NCBI GenBank assembly: GCA_020426845.1
Contig: JAGQPF010000028.1
Span: forward strand, 1-32,845
DNA length: 32,845 nt
Direction: 5' to 3'
Origin: Planctomycetales bacterium
Lineage (GTDB): Bacteria; Planctomycetota; Planctomycetia; Pirellulales; Pirellulaceae
In this document: one piece after another, positions 22,503 through 30,703 of the stretch
Numbering within the stretch: position 1 is the stretch's first letter
Layout: every line of letters starts with the position of its first letter
Translations under genes and position numbers: made by a program
Notes under the pieces: model-generated
The model's database searches: none
What the model saw: the letters and a program-made list of their open reading frames with translations, nothing else
Told to the model about the DNA's origin: nothing

Positions 22503-25500
22503 ATGTCCGCTCGCCCCTCCCGTTTCGTCTCACGCGCGGCGACGATCGCTGTCGCGCTGACTTTATTCGCGGTGACGCTCTTGGTCGGCTGGCCGCTAGC
22601 CGTTGCCCACCAGCAAGCCGGGGATGGGGGCCAGCCGAAGGGCGACGAGGTCAAATGGGAGCCCGGCCCCGACGCCGCTCGCTACCTCACTTACATCCAC
22701 ACAGACAAGCCGATCTACCGCGGAGGCGAGTCCGTGTATGTGCGCGGCATGGTGTTGCATCATGCCAGCCGCCAGCCGTATCAATCCGGCCAGCCCAACC
22801 AACCCAATGTGACGGGGTTGCTGACGATCACCGGACCCAAGGGCGACACGATTCATACGGCACAAGTCCAACTGCAGGATGGCAGCTGGGGCTCGAAGTG
22901 GGACGTGCCCGCGGAGATTGCCGGCGGTGAGTTCAAACTGGAAGTCAGTTACCCTCAGCACGGTCTGCCCCCGGCCGAACGCGAGTTCGACGTGCGAGAG
23001 TACCGGGCGCCGCGGCTGAAGTCGCAGATCAAGTTCGTTCGTGACGGGTACGGGCCGGGCGACGAGGTGGCGGCCACGTTGGAAGTCGAGCGCGCCGAGG
23101 GCGATGTTCCCGCAGGCGCCGCCGTGGATGTCACGGTCCGCGTCGACGGCAGCCAAGTGCACGAGGCGAAGGCCATGGTGCAGCCCGACGGACGCTGCCA
23201 TGTGAAGTTCACGTTGCCCGAAGAGCTGAAGCGGGGCGAAGGCACGCTCTCGTTCGGCATCCACGACGGCGGAGTTGTCGAAAACGCCGCCAAGACGATT
23301 CCGATCTTGCTGCAGACCGTCGACATCCAGCTCTACCCCGAGGGTGGCGATTTGGTCGCCGGGCTCCCGTCGCGCATCTACTTCGAGGCGTTCACACCTG
23401 CAGGCAAGCCAGCCGACCTGGCCGGCAAGGTGGTCGACAATGATGGCGACGTGGTCGCCGAATTTCGCTCGGAACACGAAGGTCGAGGACGCTTTGAGCT
23501 GACCGCGGAGCAGGGCAAGCAGTATCACTTGGAGTTCACCGAGCCAGCGGGCATCACGCAGCATGTCGCGTTGCCTAAGGCCAAGCCGCACGGGATCGCA
23601 TTGAGCACCCGGCAGAATATCATCGGCGCCGGCAAGGACATCGGCCTGCGGGTCGCCTCGACGCTGGATGAGGAGATTCGCCTGATCGCGAGGCAACGCG
23701 AGCGGATTGTGGCGCAAAAGTCGGTGTCGCTCAAAGCAGGCAAGTCGCAACAGGTCAAGTTGTCGTTGGGCGACCAGCCGTTGGCCGAAGGCGTGTTGAT
23801 CGTGACGGCTTATGATGGCAAGGGGCAGCCCCGCGCCGAACGGCTCGTCTTCCGTCAGCCTCGCGAAACCGTGCAAGTCAAAATTACTCCCGAGTCCGGC
23901 ACCGGCTTTGTCCCCGGAGGCACCGTCAAGCTGAAGATCGAGACGACGCGACAAGGCAAACCGGTCTCGGCGCTGGTCGGTGTCACCGTCACCGACGACT
24001 CGGTGTTGGAGATGATCGACCGCCGCGAGCAAACCGCCAACCTGCCGGTGGCCGTGCTGCTGGAAAGTGAGGTGCGTGAGTTGGCTGACGCCCATGTCTA
24101 CTTCGATGCTGACAATCCGATCGCGCCGACAGCCGTTGACTTGTTGCTGGGCGTGCAGGGTTGGCGCCGCTTTGCCTTGGTCGATCCCGCGAAGTGGTTG
24201 GCAGAATACCCGGACGCGGGACGCCGCGTGTTGGCTCAGGCCATTCCGCTGCCGATGGCCATGAACGGACTCGGAGGAGGCTTTGGCGGCGGCGGTGGCG
24301 CGATGTTTGGTGTGCCGCGACGAGGCGCCGTCTTTCAAAATGCGCCGGTCGCGGATGTTGCTCCGCCAGCGCCGGCAGGCGCCGAAGACGCGGAAGAGGA
24401 CGCGCCCGCGGCCGAGGCCGGAGATGGGGCTCAAGTTGACAAAGACCTCCGGCGCGCCAACGTGAACCCGGTCGACCGATTCGCCGAGAATGAGAAGCTA
24501 AGGGACTTTGCGGACGCCAAGGCAAAGGGTGAAGCCAAGGACCTCCCGATGCGGGAGCAGCTTGCCAAGCAGCCTGCGGCATTAGAGAACCGAGAGGAAG
24601 CGGCAGCAGCGGCCAAGCCAGCCAATCGTCCCGTGCCGGGAGCTGACCGCCAAGCCTTCCGCCGCATTGTCAACGGCCGCGCGGGCGGCAAAGCGCTCGG
24701 AGGCGAGTTTGAGTTCGCCGATGAACTGCAGCAACTCCAGCAAATGTCCGTGGCTCAACCAATCGTCGTCCGCGAATATCGCCATCAAGTCCGCTCGAAC
24801 CGCAAGGCTGGCGAACGCATCGACTTTGCCGAAACTGTGTACTGGAATGCCGGCACGAAAACCAACGCCGACGGCGTGGCTTATGTGAACTTTGACCTGA
24901 GCGACGCGGTGACGACCTTCCGCGTCAAGGTGGACGCCGTCAGCAACGACGGCGCGCTGGGTGCGGGCACTGCGGGCGTCGAGTCGGTCGAGCCGTTCTA
25001 TCTCGAGCCCAAGCTGCCGCTGGAAGTCACGATGGGTGACCTAATTCAGACACCATTGGGCATCGTCAACTCCACATCCGCCGAGATGGCCGAGGTGAAT
25101 GTCGGCGTCGATACGGGCAAGCTCGGCGGAGTTGCCGAGATCGCGCCGTTCGCCGTCGGACCGCAGGGCCGCTTGCGCAAGCGTCTGAACGTGCGAGTTG
25201 GCGAGTTCGTCGGCGATGCTTCGCTGCGGCTGACGGCGGTCGCCGGTGACTACCGGGATGAGGTGACGCGAACCGTGCGCGTCGCGCCGCTCGGTTTCCC
25301 GCACGAGAGCGGCGGTGGCGCCATGTTGTTGCCCGGCGGCGTGGTCGCTTTCCAGCTCACCATTCCTCGGGATGTCGTGCCGGGCAGCGCCGGCGGGACG
25401 GCCTCGGTGTTCCCCACGCCGCTGGCCACGATGACGTCCGCTCTCGAGGCGCTGATTCGCGAGCCCTATGGCTGCTTTGAGCAGACCAGCTCGACGACCT

Positions 25501-26891
25501 ATCCGCTCGTGATGGCACAGCAGTACTTCAAATCTCACCAGGGCGTCGACCCCAAGCTGATTGAACGCAGCGCCGCGATGCTCGACAAGGGCTATCAGCG
25601 ATTGATCGGCTTCGAGTCGCCCAGCGGCGGTTTCGAGTGGTTCGGTGGCGATCCGGGGCACGACGCGCTGACTGCTTACGGCCTGCTGGAATTCACCGAC
25701 ATGTCCAAAGTGCAGCCGGTCGATTCGGCCATGCTGTCGCGAACTCGCCAGTGGCTGATGACGCAACGCGACGGCAAGGGCGGCTACGAGCGCAAGACGC
25801 ACACGCTGCATACCTGGCTCGCCGATCCCGAGGTGGCGTTCAGCTACAACACCTGGGCATTGCTGGAGGCCGGCACGCCGCCCGAACAGCTCGCTCGCGA
25901 GGTGGAGTGGGTGGCCGACGTGGCCGAGCGCACCGAGAACACGTATGTGATCGCTCTGGGCGCCAACGTCGCTCAGCTAGGAGGAAAGACCGAAGCGGCA
26001 CAGCGCCTGCTGGACAAGCTAACCGGTTTGCAGGCCAAAGACGGCTCGCTGACCGGCGCCACGGTCTCGGTTGTTGGCAGCGGCGGCGAGGCGCTGAAGA
26101 TCGAAGCGACGTCGTTGGCGCTGCTCGCCTGGCTGCGAGACCACCATCACGTCAACGAGGTGGAGCGCGGCATCAAGTACTTGGCCGAGGTCTGCAAGGG
26201 CGGCCGCTTCGGCAGCACTCAGTCGACCGTGCTCGCGCTGCGCGGCATCGTCGAGTACGATCTGGCTCGGACCGTGCCGCGAGTGCCCGGCGCCATTTCC
26301 TTGTGGGTGAATGGCAAGCCGGTGGGCGAGCCGATCGCCTTCGATCAGAACTCGCATGGCGCGATCCAGCTGCCCGACTTCGCGCAGTTGCTGACGCCCG
26401 GCAAGCATCAAGTGGAGCTGCGGATGAAGGATGGCTCCGAGATGCCTTGCACGCTGACGTATCGCTACCATTCGTTGAAGCCTGCCTCCTCGCCCAACTG
26501 CGTCCTGGATCTTGAGGTCAAACTGGCCGACCAGGTGATCCGCGAAGGCGCCACAACGGACGTGGAGGTGGTGGTGGTCAATCGTTCGGAGAAGGAAGTC
26601 CCGACACCGACCGCGATCGTTGGCCTGCCCGGCGGGCTCGAGGTGCGACACGACAAGCTCAAGGAGTGCGTGGACGAAGGGCTGATCGCGGCCTACGAGG
26701 TGCGCGGCCGCGAAGTGATCCTCTACTGGCGAGTGCTCGATCCGGAGCAGCGAGTGCGCGTGCCGCTGAACGTCGTGGCCGCCGTGCCGGGCGAGTACAC
26801 CGGTCCGGCCAGCCGCGCTTATCTGTACTACACCGATGAGCACAAGACGTGGGTCGGCGGCTTGCAGGCAACGGTAACGCCAGCGAAGTAG
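22503..26891 (+). CDS. Bacterial alpha-2-macroglobulin with thioester motif
   Basis: A 1462-residue alpha-2-macroglobulin-type protease trap. A hydrophobic N-terminal helix (about 10-33) targets it to the envelope. The macroglobulin opening YIHTDKPIYRGGESVYVRG is followed by several MG domains. The A2M domain begins near REYRHQVRSNRKAGERIDFAETVYWN (about 755). The thioester motif is C991-F-E-Q994 within YGCFEQTSSTTYP, then alpha-toroid repeats and a C-terminal MG domain. Family knowledge: cleavage of a bait region lets the thioester bind the attacking protease. A Gly-rich, then Ala/Glu-rich segment at about 590-750 is the best bait-region candidate. The start at 22503 has AGGA upstream; the open frame before it is repeat. 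No PbpC-type transglycosylase gene lies alongside, unlike in many proteobacteria. It stands alone. Confidence 0.93.
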   Translation: MSARPSRFVSRAATIAVALTLFAVTLLVGWPLAVAHQQAGDGGQPKGDEVKWEPGPDAARYLTYIHTDKPIYRGGESVYVRGMVLHHASRQPYQSGQPNQPNVTGLLTITGPKGDTIHTAQVQLQDGSWGSKWDVPAEIAGGEFKLEVSYPQHGLPPAEREFDVREYRAPRLKSQIKFVRDGYGPGDEVAATLEVERAEGDVPAGAAVDVTVRVDGSQVHEAKAMVQPDGRCHVKFTLPEELKRGEGTLSFGIHDGGVVENAAKTIPILLQTVDIQLYPEGGDLVAGLPSRIYFEAFTPAGKPADLAGKVVDNDGDVVAEFRSEHEGRGRFELTAEQGKQYHLEFTEPAGITQHVALPKAKPHGIALSTRQNIIGAGKDIGLRVASTLDEEIRLIARQRERIVAQKSVSLKAGKSQQVKLSLGDQPLAEGVLIVTAYDGKGQPRAERLVFRQPRETVQVKITPESGTGFVPGGTVKLKIETTRQGKPVSALVGVTVTDDSVLEMIDRREQTANLPVAVLLESEVRELADAHVYFDADNPIAPTAVDLLLGVQGWRRFALVDPAKWLAEYPDAGRRVLAQAIPLPMAMNGLGGGFGGGGGAMFGVPRRGAVFQNAPVADVAPPAPAGAEDAEEDAPAAEAGDGAQVDKDLRRANVNPVDRFAENEKLRDFADAKAKGEAKDLPMREQLAKQPAALENREEAAAAAKPANRPVPGADRQAFRRIVNGRAGGKALGGEFEFADELQQLQQMSVAQPIVVREYRHQVRSNRKAGERIDFAETVYWNAGTKTNADGVAYVNFDLSDAVTTFRVKVDAVSNDGALGAGTAGVESVEPFYLEPKLPLEVTMGDLIQTPLGIVNSTSAEMAEVNVGVDTGKLGGVAEIAPFAVGPQGRLRKRLNVRVGEFVGDASLRLTAVAGDYRDEVTRTVRVAPLGFPHESGGGAMLLPGGVVAFQLTIPRDVVPGSAGGTASVFPTPLATMTSALEALIREPYGCFEQTSSTTYPLVMAQQYFKSHQGVDPKLIERSAAMLDKGYQRLIGFESPSGGFEWFGGDPGHDALTAYGLLEFTDMSKVQPVDSAMLSRTRQWLMTQRDGKGGYERKTHTLHTWLADPEVAFSYNTWALLEAGTPPEQLAREVEWVADVAERTENTYVIALGANVAQLGGKTEAAQRLLDKLTGLQAKDGSLTGATVSVVGSGGEALKIEATSLALLAWLRDHHHVNEVERGIKYLAEVCKGGRFGSTQSTVLALRGIVEYDLARTVPRVPGAISLWVNGKPVGEPIAFDQNSHGAIQLPDFAQLLTPGKHQVELRMKDGSEMPCTLTYRYHSLKPASSPNCVLDLEVKLADQVIREGATTDVEVVVVNRSEKEVPTPTAIVGLPGGLEVRHDKLKECVDEGLIAAYEVRGREVILYWRVLDPEQRVRVPLNVVAAVPGEYTGPASRAYLYYTDEHKTWVGGLQATVTPAK

Positions 26892-26968
26892 GAATAGGAG
26901 AGTCGACGCGAACCGCGAGCCGCGCAGTGGTTTGACGGCGGGGTCGGGAGCGGATAAAAGGGTCGTGG

Positions 26969-26996
26969 CACAGGCTGCCAGCGCTGCCAGCCTGTG
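26969..26996. repeat. Expanded CAGGCTG palindrome
   Basis: CACAGGCTGCCAG, then CGCTGCCAGCCTGTG: the core of the palindrome has an extra CTGCCAGCG, giving a 28-base variant. It lies between the alpha-2-macroglobulin and sulfatase genes. Confidence 0.75.
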
Positions 26997-27066
26997 ATGC
27001 TACCCATGCCGATTGCCCGCCCTGCCGCCCCGACCAACCGCCCCAGCCATTGCCAAAGGTAACTCC

Positions 27067-28515
27067 ATGCGGTCGCGCCACCTGCTTTGTCTCGCGTTGT
27101 TGATGCTTCCGTGGACGCTCGCTTGTTGCACGTCCGTTCGCGCCGCTGAGCGGAAGAATGTGCTGTTTCTGATCTGCGACGATTTGAACTGCGACTTGGG
27201 GTGCTATGGGCATCCGCTCGTCAAATCGCCGAACATCGACGCGTTGGCGCGCCGCGGCGTGCGATTCGAGCGTGCCTATTGCCAGTATCCGCTCTGCGGG
27301 CCCAGCCGCGCCTCGTTCATGTCGGGGTTGTACCCGGACCAGACGCTGATTCATCGCAACGCGATTTACATTCGCGAGCGACTGCCGAACATCACCACGC
27401 TGTCGCAGCACTTCCGCAATCAGGGCTACTTCGCCACGCGGATCGGCAAGATCTACCACTACAACGTGCCGAAGAATATCGGCACCAGCGGCCACGACGA
27501 TCCGGACTCGTGGGACTCGACGTTCAATCCCTACGGCCGTGACAAGCGCGACGAAGACAAGATCTTCAGCCTCAGGCCCGGCTCATTCGGCGGCACGCTC
27601 TCGTGGTTGTCGGCCGATGGCGAGGATCGTGAGCAGACCGACGGCATGTCCGCCGACTTGGCGATCCGCGCCCTTGAGGAGTTCGCCGAGTCGAAGCAGC
27701 CGTTTTATCTGGCGGTTGGGCTGTTCCGGCCGCATACGCCCTACGTGGCGCCGCACAAGTATTTCGAGCTCTACCCGCGCGAGCGGATTCAGGTGCCGCA
27801 GGTTCCCGAGAACTATCACGAGTCATTGCCCAAGTCCGCGGTGCTTTCGCTGACGCGGAAGCGAGAGCAGGTCGACCTGGACCCGCAGCTTGCGAAGCAG
27901 GCGATCCAGGCCTACTACGCGTCGATCACCTTTGCCGATGCGCAGCTGGGCCGCATCATGGCGGCGCTCGACCGCACCGGGCTCGCCGAGAACACGGTCG
28001 TGCTGTTCACGTCCGATCACGGCTATCACATGGGTGAGCACGGTTACTACCAGAAGACGACGCTGTTCGAAAACGCGGCCCGCGTGCCGCTGATCATCGC
28101 GGGGCCCGGCGTCGAGGCCGCCGGCCGCTCGTCGGCCAACCCCGTCGAGATGGTCGACTTCTACCCGACACTGACGCAGCTCGCCGGCGTCGCAACGCCC
28201 TCGCATGCGATGGGCGCGAGTCTGGCTCCAGTGCTCAAGGATGTCAGCGCCAAGGTGCGCGAAGCAGCGCTCACGCAATTCGCCGACGGCTACAGCATTC
28301 GCACGGACCGCTATCGCTACACCGAGTGGAGCGACAACGGCGGCGGCGCTGAGCTGTACGACCACCAAACCGATCCGCGCGAGATGATCAACCTCGCCAG
28401 CCAGCCCGGACAGCAGGCGATGGTCGAGAAGTTGTCAAAGTTGCTTCGCCAACGTGTCGACGCGATTCAGGAGGCGCCCGAAGGCGTGCGACAGATTCGG
28501 CCACGCGATCGCTGA
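27067..28515 (+). CDS. Sulfatase (iduronate-2-sulfatase-like), exported
   Basis: A 482-residue arylsulfatase-family enzyme that removes sulfate esters from sugars or other organic sulfates in the periplasm or outside the cell. A signal peptide covers residues 1-26 (LLCLALLMLPWTLACCTSVRA). The metal-binding pair D38-D39 lies in NVLFLICDDLN. The formylglycine motif C77-G-P-S-R81 has the cysteine form, which needs a sulfatase-modifying enzyme. FRPHTPYVAP, TSDHGYHMGEHGYYQKTTLFENAARVPLII and YRYTEWSDNGGGAELYDHQTDPREMINL are typical of the iduronate/choline-sulfatase group. The start at 27067 has AAAGG about eight bases upstream and begins the signal peptide. Planctomycetes carry many sulfatases for sulfated algal polysaccharides; the substrate here is not predictable. 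Confidence 0.94.
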   Translation: MRSRHLLCLALLMLPWTLACCTSVRAAERKNVLFLICDDLNCDLGCYGHPLVKSPNIDALARRGVRFERAYCQYPLCGPSRASFMSGLYPDQTLIHRNAIYIRERLPNITTLSQHFRNQGYFATRIGKIYHYNVPKNIGTSGHDDPDSWDSTFNPYGRDKRDEDKIFSLRPGSFGGTLSWLSADGEDREQTDGMSADLAIRALEEFAESKQPFYLAVGLFRPHTPYVAPHKYFELYPRERIQVPQVPENYHESLPKSAVLSLTRKREQVDLDPQLAKQAIQAYYASITFADAQLGRIMAALDRTGLAENTVVLFTSDHGYHMGEHGYYQKTTLFENAARVPLIIAGPGVEAAGRSSANPVEMVDFYPTLTQLAGVATPSHAMGASLAPVLKDVSAKVREAALTQFADGYSIRTDRYRYTEWSDNGGGAELYDHQTDPREMINLASQPGQQAMVEKLSKLLRQRVDAIQEAPEGVRQIRPRDR

Positions 28516-28533
28516 GGTGGAACGTGGCCGTGG

Positions 28534-28598
28534 CACAGGCTGCCAGCCTGTGAACTTTACGTGCTACGCGAAACGATCACACAGGCTGGCAGCCTGTG
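28534..28598. repeat. Two CAGGCTG palindromes between convergent genes
   Basis: CACAGGCTGCCAGCCTGTG (28534-28552) and CACAGGCTGGCAGCCTGTG (28580-28598) lie between the convergent sulfatase and DUF389 genes. They are a likely two-way stop for transcription. Confidence 0.85.
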
Positions 28599-28675
28599 CC
28601 ACGACAAAGAGCTGTCGAAACTTCGCCACGGATGAAACACGGCTGGAACACGGATGAGCGACAGTGACGGTGCCG

Positions 28676-30700
28676 CTATTTGTTGCTCGCTTCCGGCGCG
28701 GTGACTGACAGCTCCGTGATTAGCTCTACATGGAAGTTCTTGTTGAGATGTGGGAGCCGTTGTTCGAGCTCGGCCTGGAGCGCTGCGGCGAGCTCCGGCG
28801 TGGCGGGCGAGGAGGACTGCAATCGCAGTTCGACGCGGATGGCGCCGTTGGACTCGCGCAGCGTCGAGCGACGCAGGTCCAGGTGGGCGCTGGTCAAATG
28901 GCCGTCGACGACGTGCTGCAGGTCTTGTTCGAGCGATGATGGCATCGAGGCGAAGGACATGGCGGGCTGCGACTCGTAGACCGCCAGCCCGATCGTCGCC
29001 AACACCATCAGGGTGATCACCCAGCCGCTCCAACTTTCGTAACCACCGTGCTGATGTCTGGAGCGAATGCCGACTGCCCAGAGTCCGACGCCAGCGCCAA
29101 GCGCGATGGCGACAATGTTGGTGAGGAACAACAGCAGGGCGCCGCTGGCCAGCGACCACTCGCGGATGGCCAACGCCATGCCCGCCGTCGCGATGGGAGG
29201 CACCAACGCCGCGGCAATCGCGACGCCCGGCAACGCCGATGACAACCCCGGCCGACCCACCGCGTAGGCGGCGGCCATGCCGCTGACGAACGCGACCAAT
29301 AGATCGAGCACGCCCGGCTGGCCGCGGCCGAGCATCTCGTCGGACGACTCGAGGTTCACGATCAGCAGCCCGACGCCGACGCCGATCAGCAGCGCCAACG
29401 TGAAACCTCCACAAACTGACTTGGTTGATTGTCGAGCGAGATTGAGATTGCCCTGCATCAACGCCAGCCCAAAGCCCATCAACGGGGTCATGAGCGGTGC
29501 GACCAGCATGGCGCCGATAATCACCGCCGCTTGATTGCGCGCCAGGCCGAGCGCCGCGATCAACGTCGACAAGCAGATCAACGCGACAAAGTCGATGTTG
29601 AACTGCGAGCCGCTCTGGATGCGATCGACCAGCGCTACCCGCTCGTCGCGGGTCAATTGGGGCAGCCGATCGCCGACCCAACGTTCAATGGAGTGGACGA
29701 ACCGGTGATGCAGTGGCAGAGCAGGGCGCAGCACCGCGACGGGCGGTCCCTCCTCCCACTTCAACAGCCGCGCGGCGAGCGTGCTCAGCGGCTTGCCGCC
29801 CGAGCGCGTCGCGCGAACGCCAATCAATAGCAAGTGGGCGTTCTCCGCCGCCTCCTTGATGCCTCGCTCGACCTTGTTGGTGACCACGGTCTTGGGCACG
29901 ATATGGGCGTCGGGATCGGCCATGGCGAACGCAATCTGACGCTCCGCCATTCGCGTGCCGACGACCTGTGCCAAGTCGCCGATTTCCTCCTCAACATAGA
30001 CGGCGTGAACCGTTCGAGCCTCCATTGCAGGCGACACTTGTGAGGCCCGGTTAGCGTCGCGGGCCTCCATCGCAGGCGACCCTTGTGAGGCCCGGTGAAT
30101 GGTTCTGCTTTCGCAAGCGGCGAGTTTCGCCGCGAGCCGCAGCGACTCGTGGTCGTGGTGGCGGCCAACGGTTGGTGTGACGATGGGGCCGTCCTTGGCG
30201 CCGGCTCCGTTGGCGCGGAGCAACAGTGTGGCGCAGGGCGCGACGTCGAGCAGCACCGAGGACGGGCGGCCGTTGGCCGCGTCATCCGCCGGCAGGACCA
30301 GCAGATCGACGCCCAGCTCGGACAGCCGATCGAGCAGCGCGGTCGCGCCGCGTGGGTCGCGGAGCCTGAAAAACGTCAGCTCGGGCCGCGCCCCTCGCTC
30401 GTCATGTCGCTCTTCCTGCGTCGCCGCGCCGGGCGAGTCGCCGCCGTCCGCGTTGTCAACGTCGTCATCGCAAGTCGCGACACAAACGGACGCTCGCCAA
30501 GCCTCGAGCACCGCGGCGGCCAGGCCAGTTGGCGGCGACTCGGCGTCCTTGAACGGAACGGGATCGAACTGTTGCTGGCCATCGGACACAGCCGGATGAA
30601 TCACCAACAGCGGATTGTCGGTGCAGCGCGCCAGACGCGCACCCCAGCCGACCATGCTCCTCACGTCGCTGTCGTTCTCGACAATTACCGCGACTGCCAT
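28676..30700 (-). CDS. DUF389 membrane protein with N-terminal universal-stress domains
   Basis: A 674-residue protein. Residues 1-160 resemble a universal-stress-protein fold (AVAVIVENDSDVRSMVGWGARLA ... VDLLVLPADD ... CATLLLRA). A second such region lies at about 215-325 (VHAVYVEE, LLLIGVRATRSGG, PPVAVLRP). The DUF389 core follows at about 365-575: FVALICLSTLIAALGLARNQAAVIIGAMLVAPLMTPLMGFGLALMQG, then further membrane helices. A soluble tail (HLTSAHLDLRRSTLRESNGAIRVELRLQ) ends the protein. DUF389 function is unknown; transport or stress sensing has been guessed. It begins three bases after the esterase stop codon, so both are co-transcribed. The sequence SRTIHRASQ ... ARTVHAV holds an in-frame pair of 15-residue repeats (30019-30095). 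Confidence 0.87.
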   Translation of the reverse strand: MAVAVIVENDSDVRSMVGWGARLARCTDNPLLVIHPAVSDGQQQFDPVPFKDAESPPTGLAAAVLEAWRASVCVATCDDDVDNADGGDSPGAATQEERHDERGARPELTFFRLRDPRGATALLDRLSELGVDLLVLPADDAANGRPSSVLLDVAPCATLLLRANGAGAKDGPIVTPTVGRHHDHESLRLAAKLAACESRTIHRASQGSPAMEARDANRASQVSPAMEARTVHAVYVEEEIGDLAQVVGTRMAERQIAFAMADPDAHIVPKTVVTNKVERGIKEAAENAHLLLIGVRATRSGGKPLSTLAARLLKWEEGPPVAVLRPALPLHHRFVHSIERWVGDRLPQLTRDERVALVDRIQSGSQFNIDFVALICLSTLIAALGLARNQAAVIIGAMLVAPLMTPLMGFGLALMQGNLNLARQSTKSVCGGFTLALLIGVGVGLLIVNLESSDEMLGRGQPGVLDLLVAFVSGMAAAYAVGRPGLSSALPGVAIAAALVPPIATAGMALAIREWSLASGALLLFLTNIVAIALGAGVGLWAVGIRSRHQHGGYESWSGWVITLMVLATIGLAVYESQPAMSFASMPSSLEQDLQHVVDGHLTSAHLDLRRSTLRESNGAIRVELRLQSSSPATPELAAALQAELEQRLPHLNKNFHVELITELSVTAPEASNK
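30019..30095. repeat. In-frame tandem repeat inside the DUF389 gene
   Basis: CCTCCATTGCAGGCGACACT (30019) and CCTCCATCGCAGGCGACCCT (30064) begin two copies spaced 45 bases apart. Each copy continues TGTGAGGCCCGG, so both ends carry GGCC-type palindromic bases. The protein gains RASQGSPAMEA, a four-residue spacer, and RASQVSPAMEA. The flanks GTGAACCGTTC (30005-30015) and GTGAATGGTTC (30095-30105) are near-identical, as if a short target had been duplicated. Confidence 0.75.
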
Positions 30701-30703
30701 CGA

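Noticed and set aside
22596..24434. Minus-strand open frame of 612 codons opposite the alpha-2-macroglobulin gene
   Set aside because: Shadow frame of a recognised gene with no domain or ribosome site.
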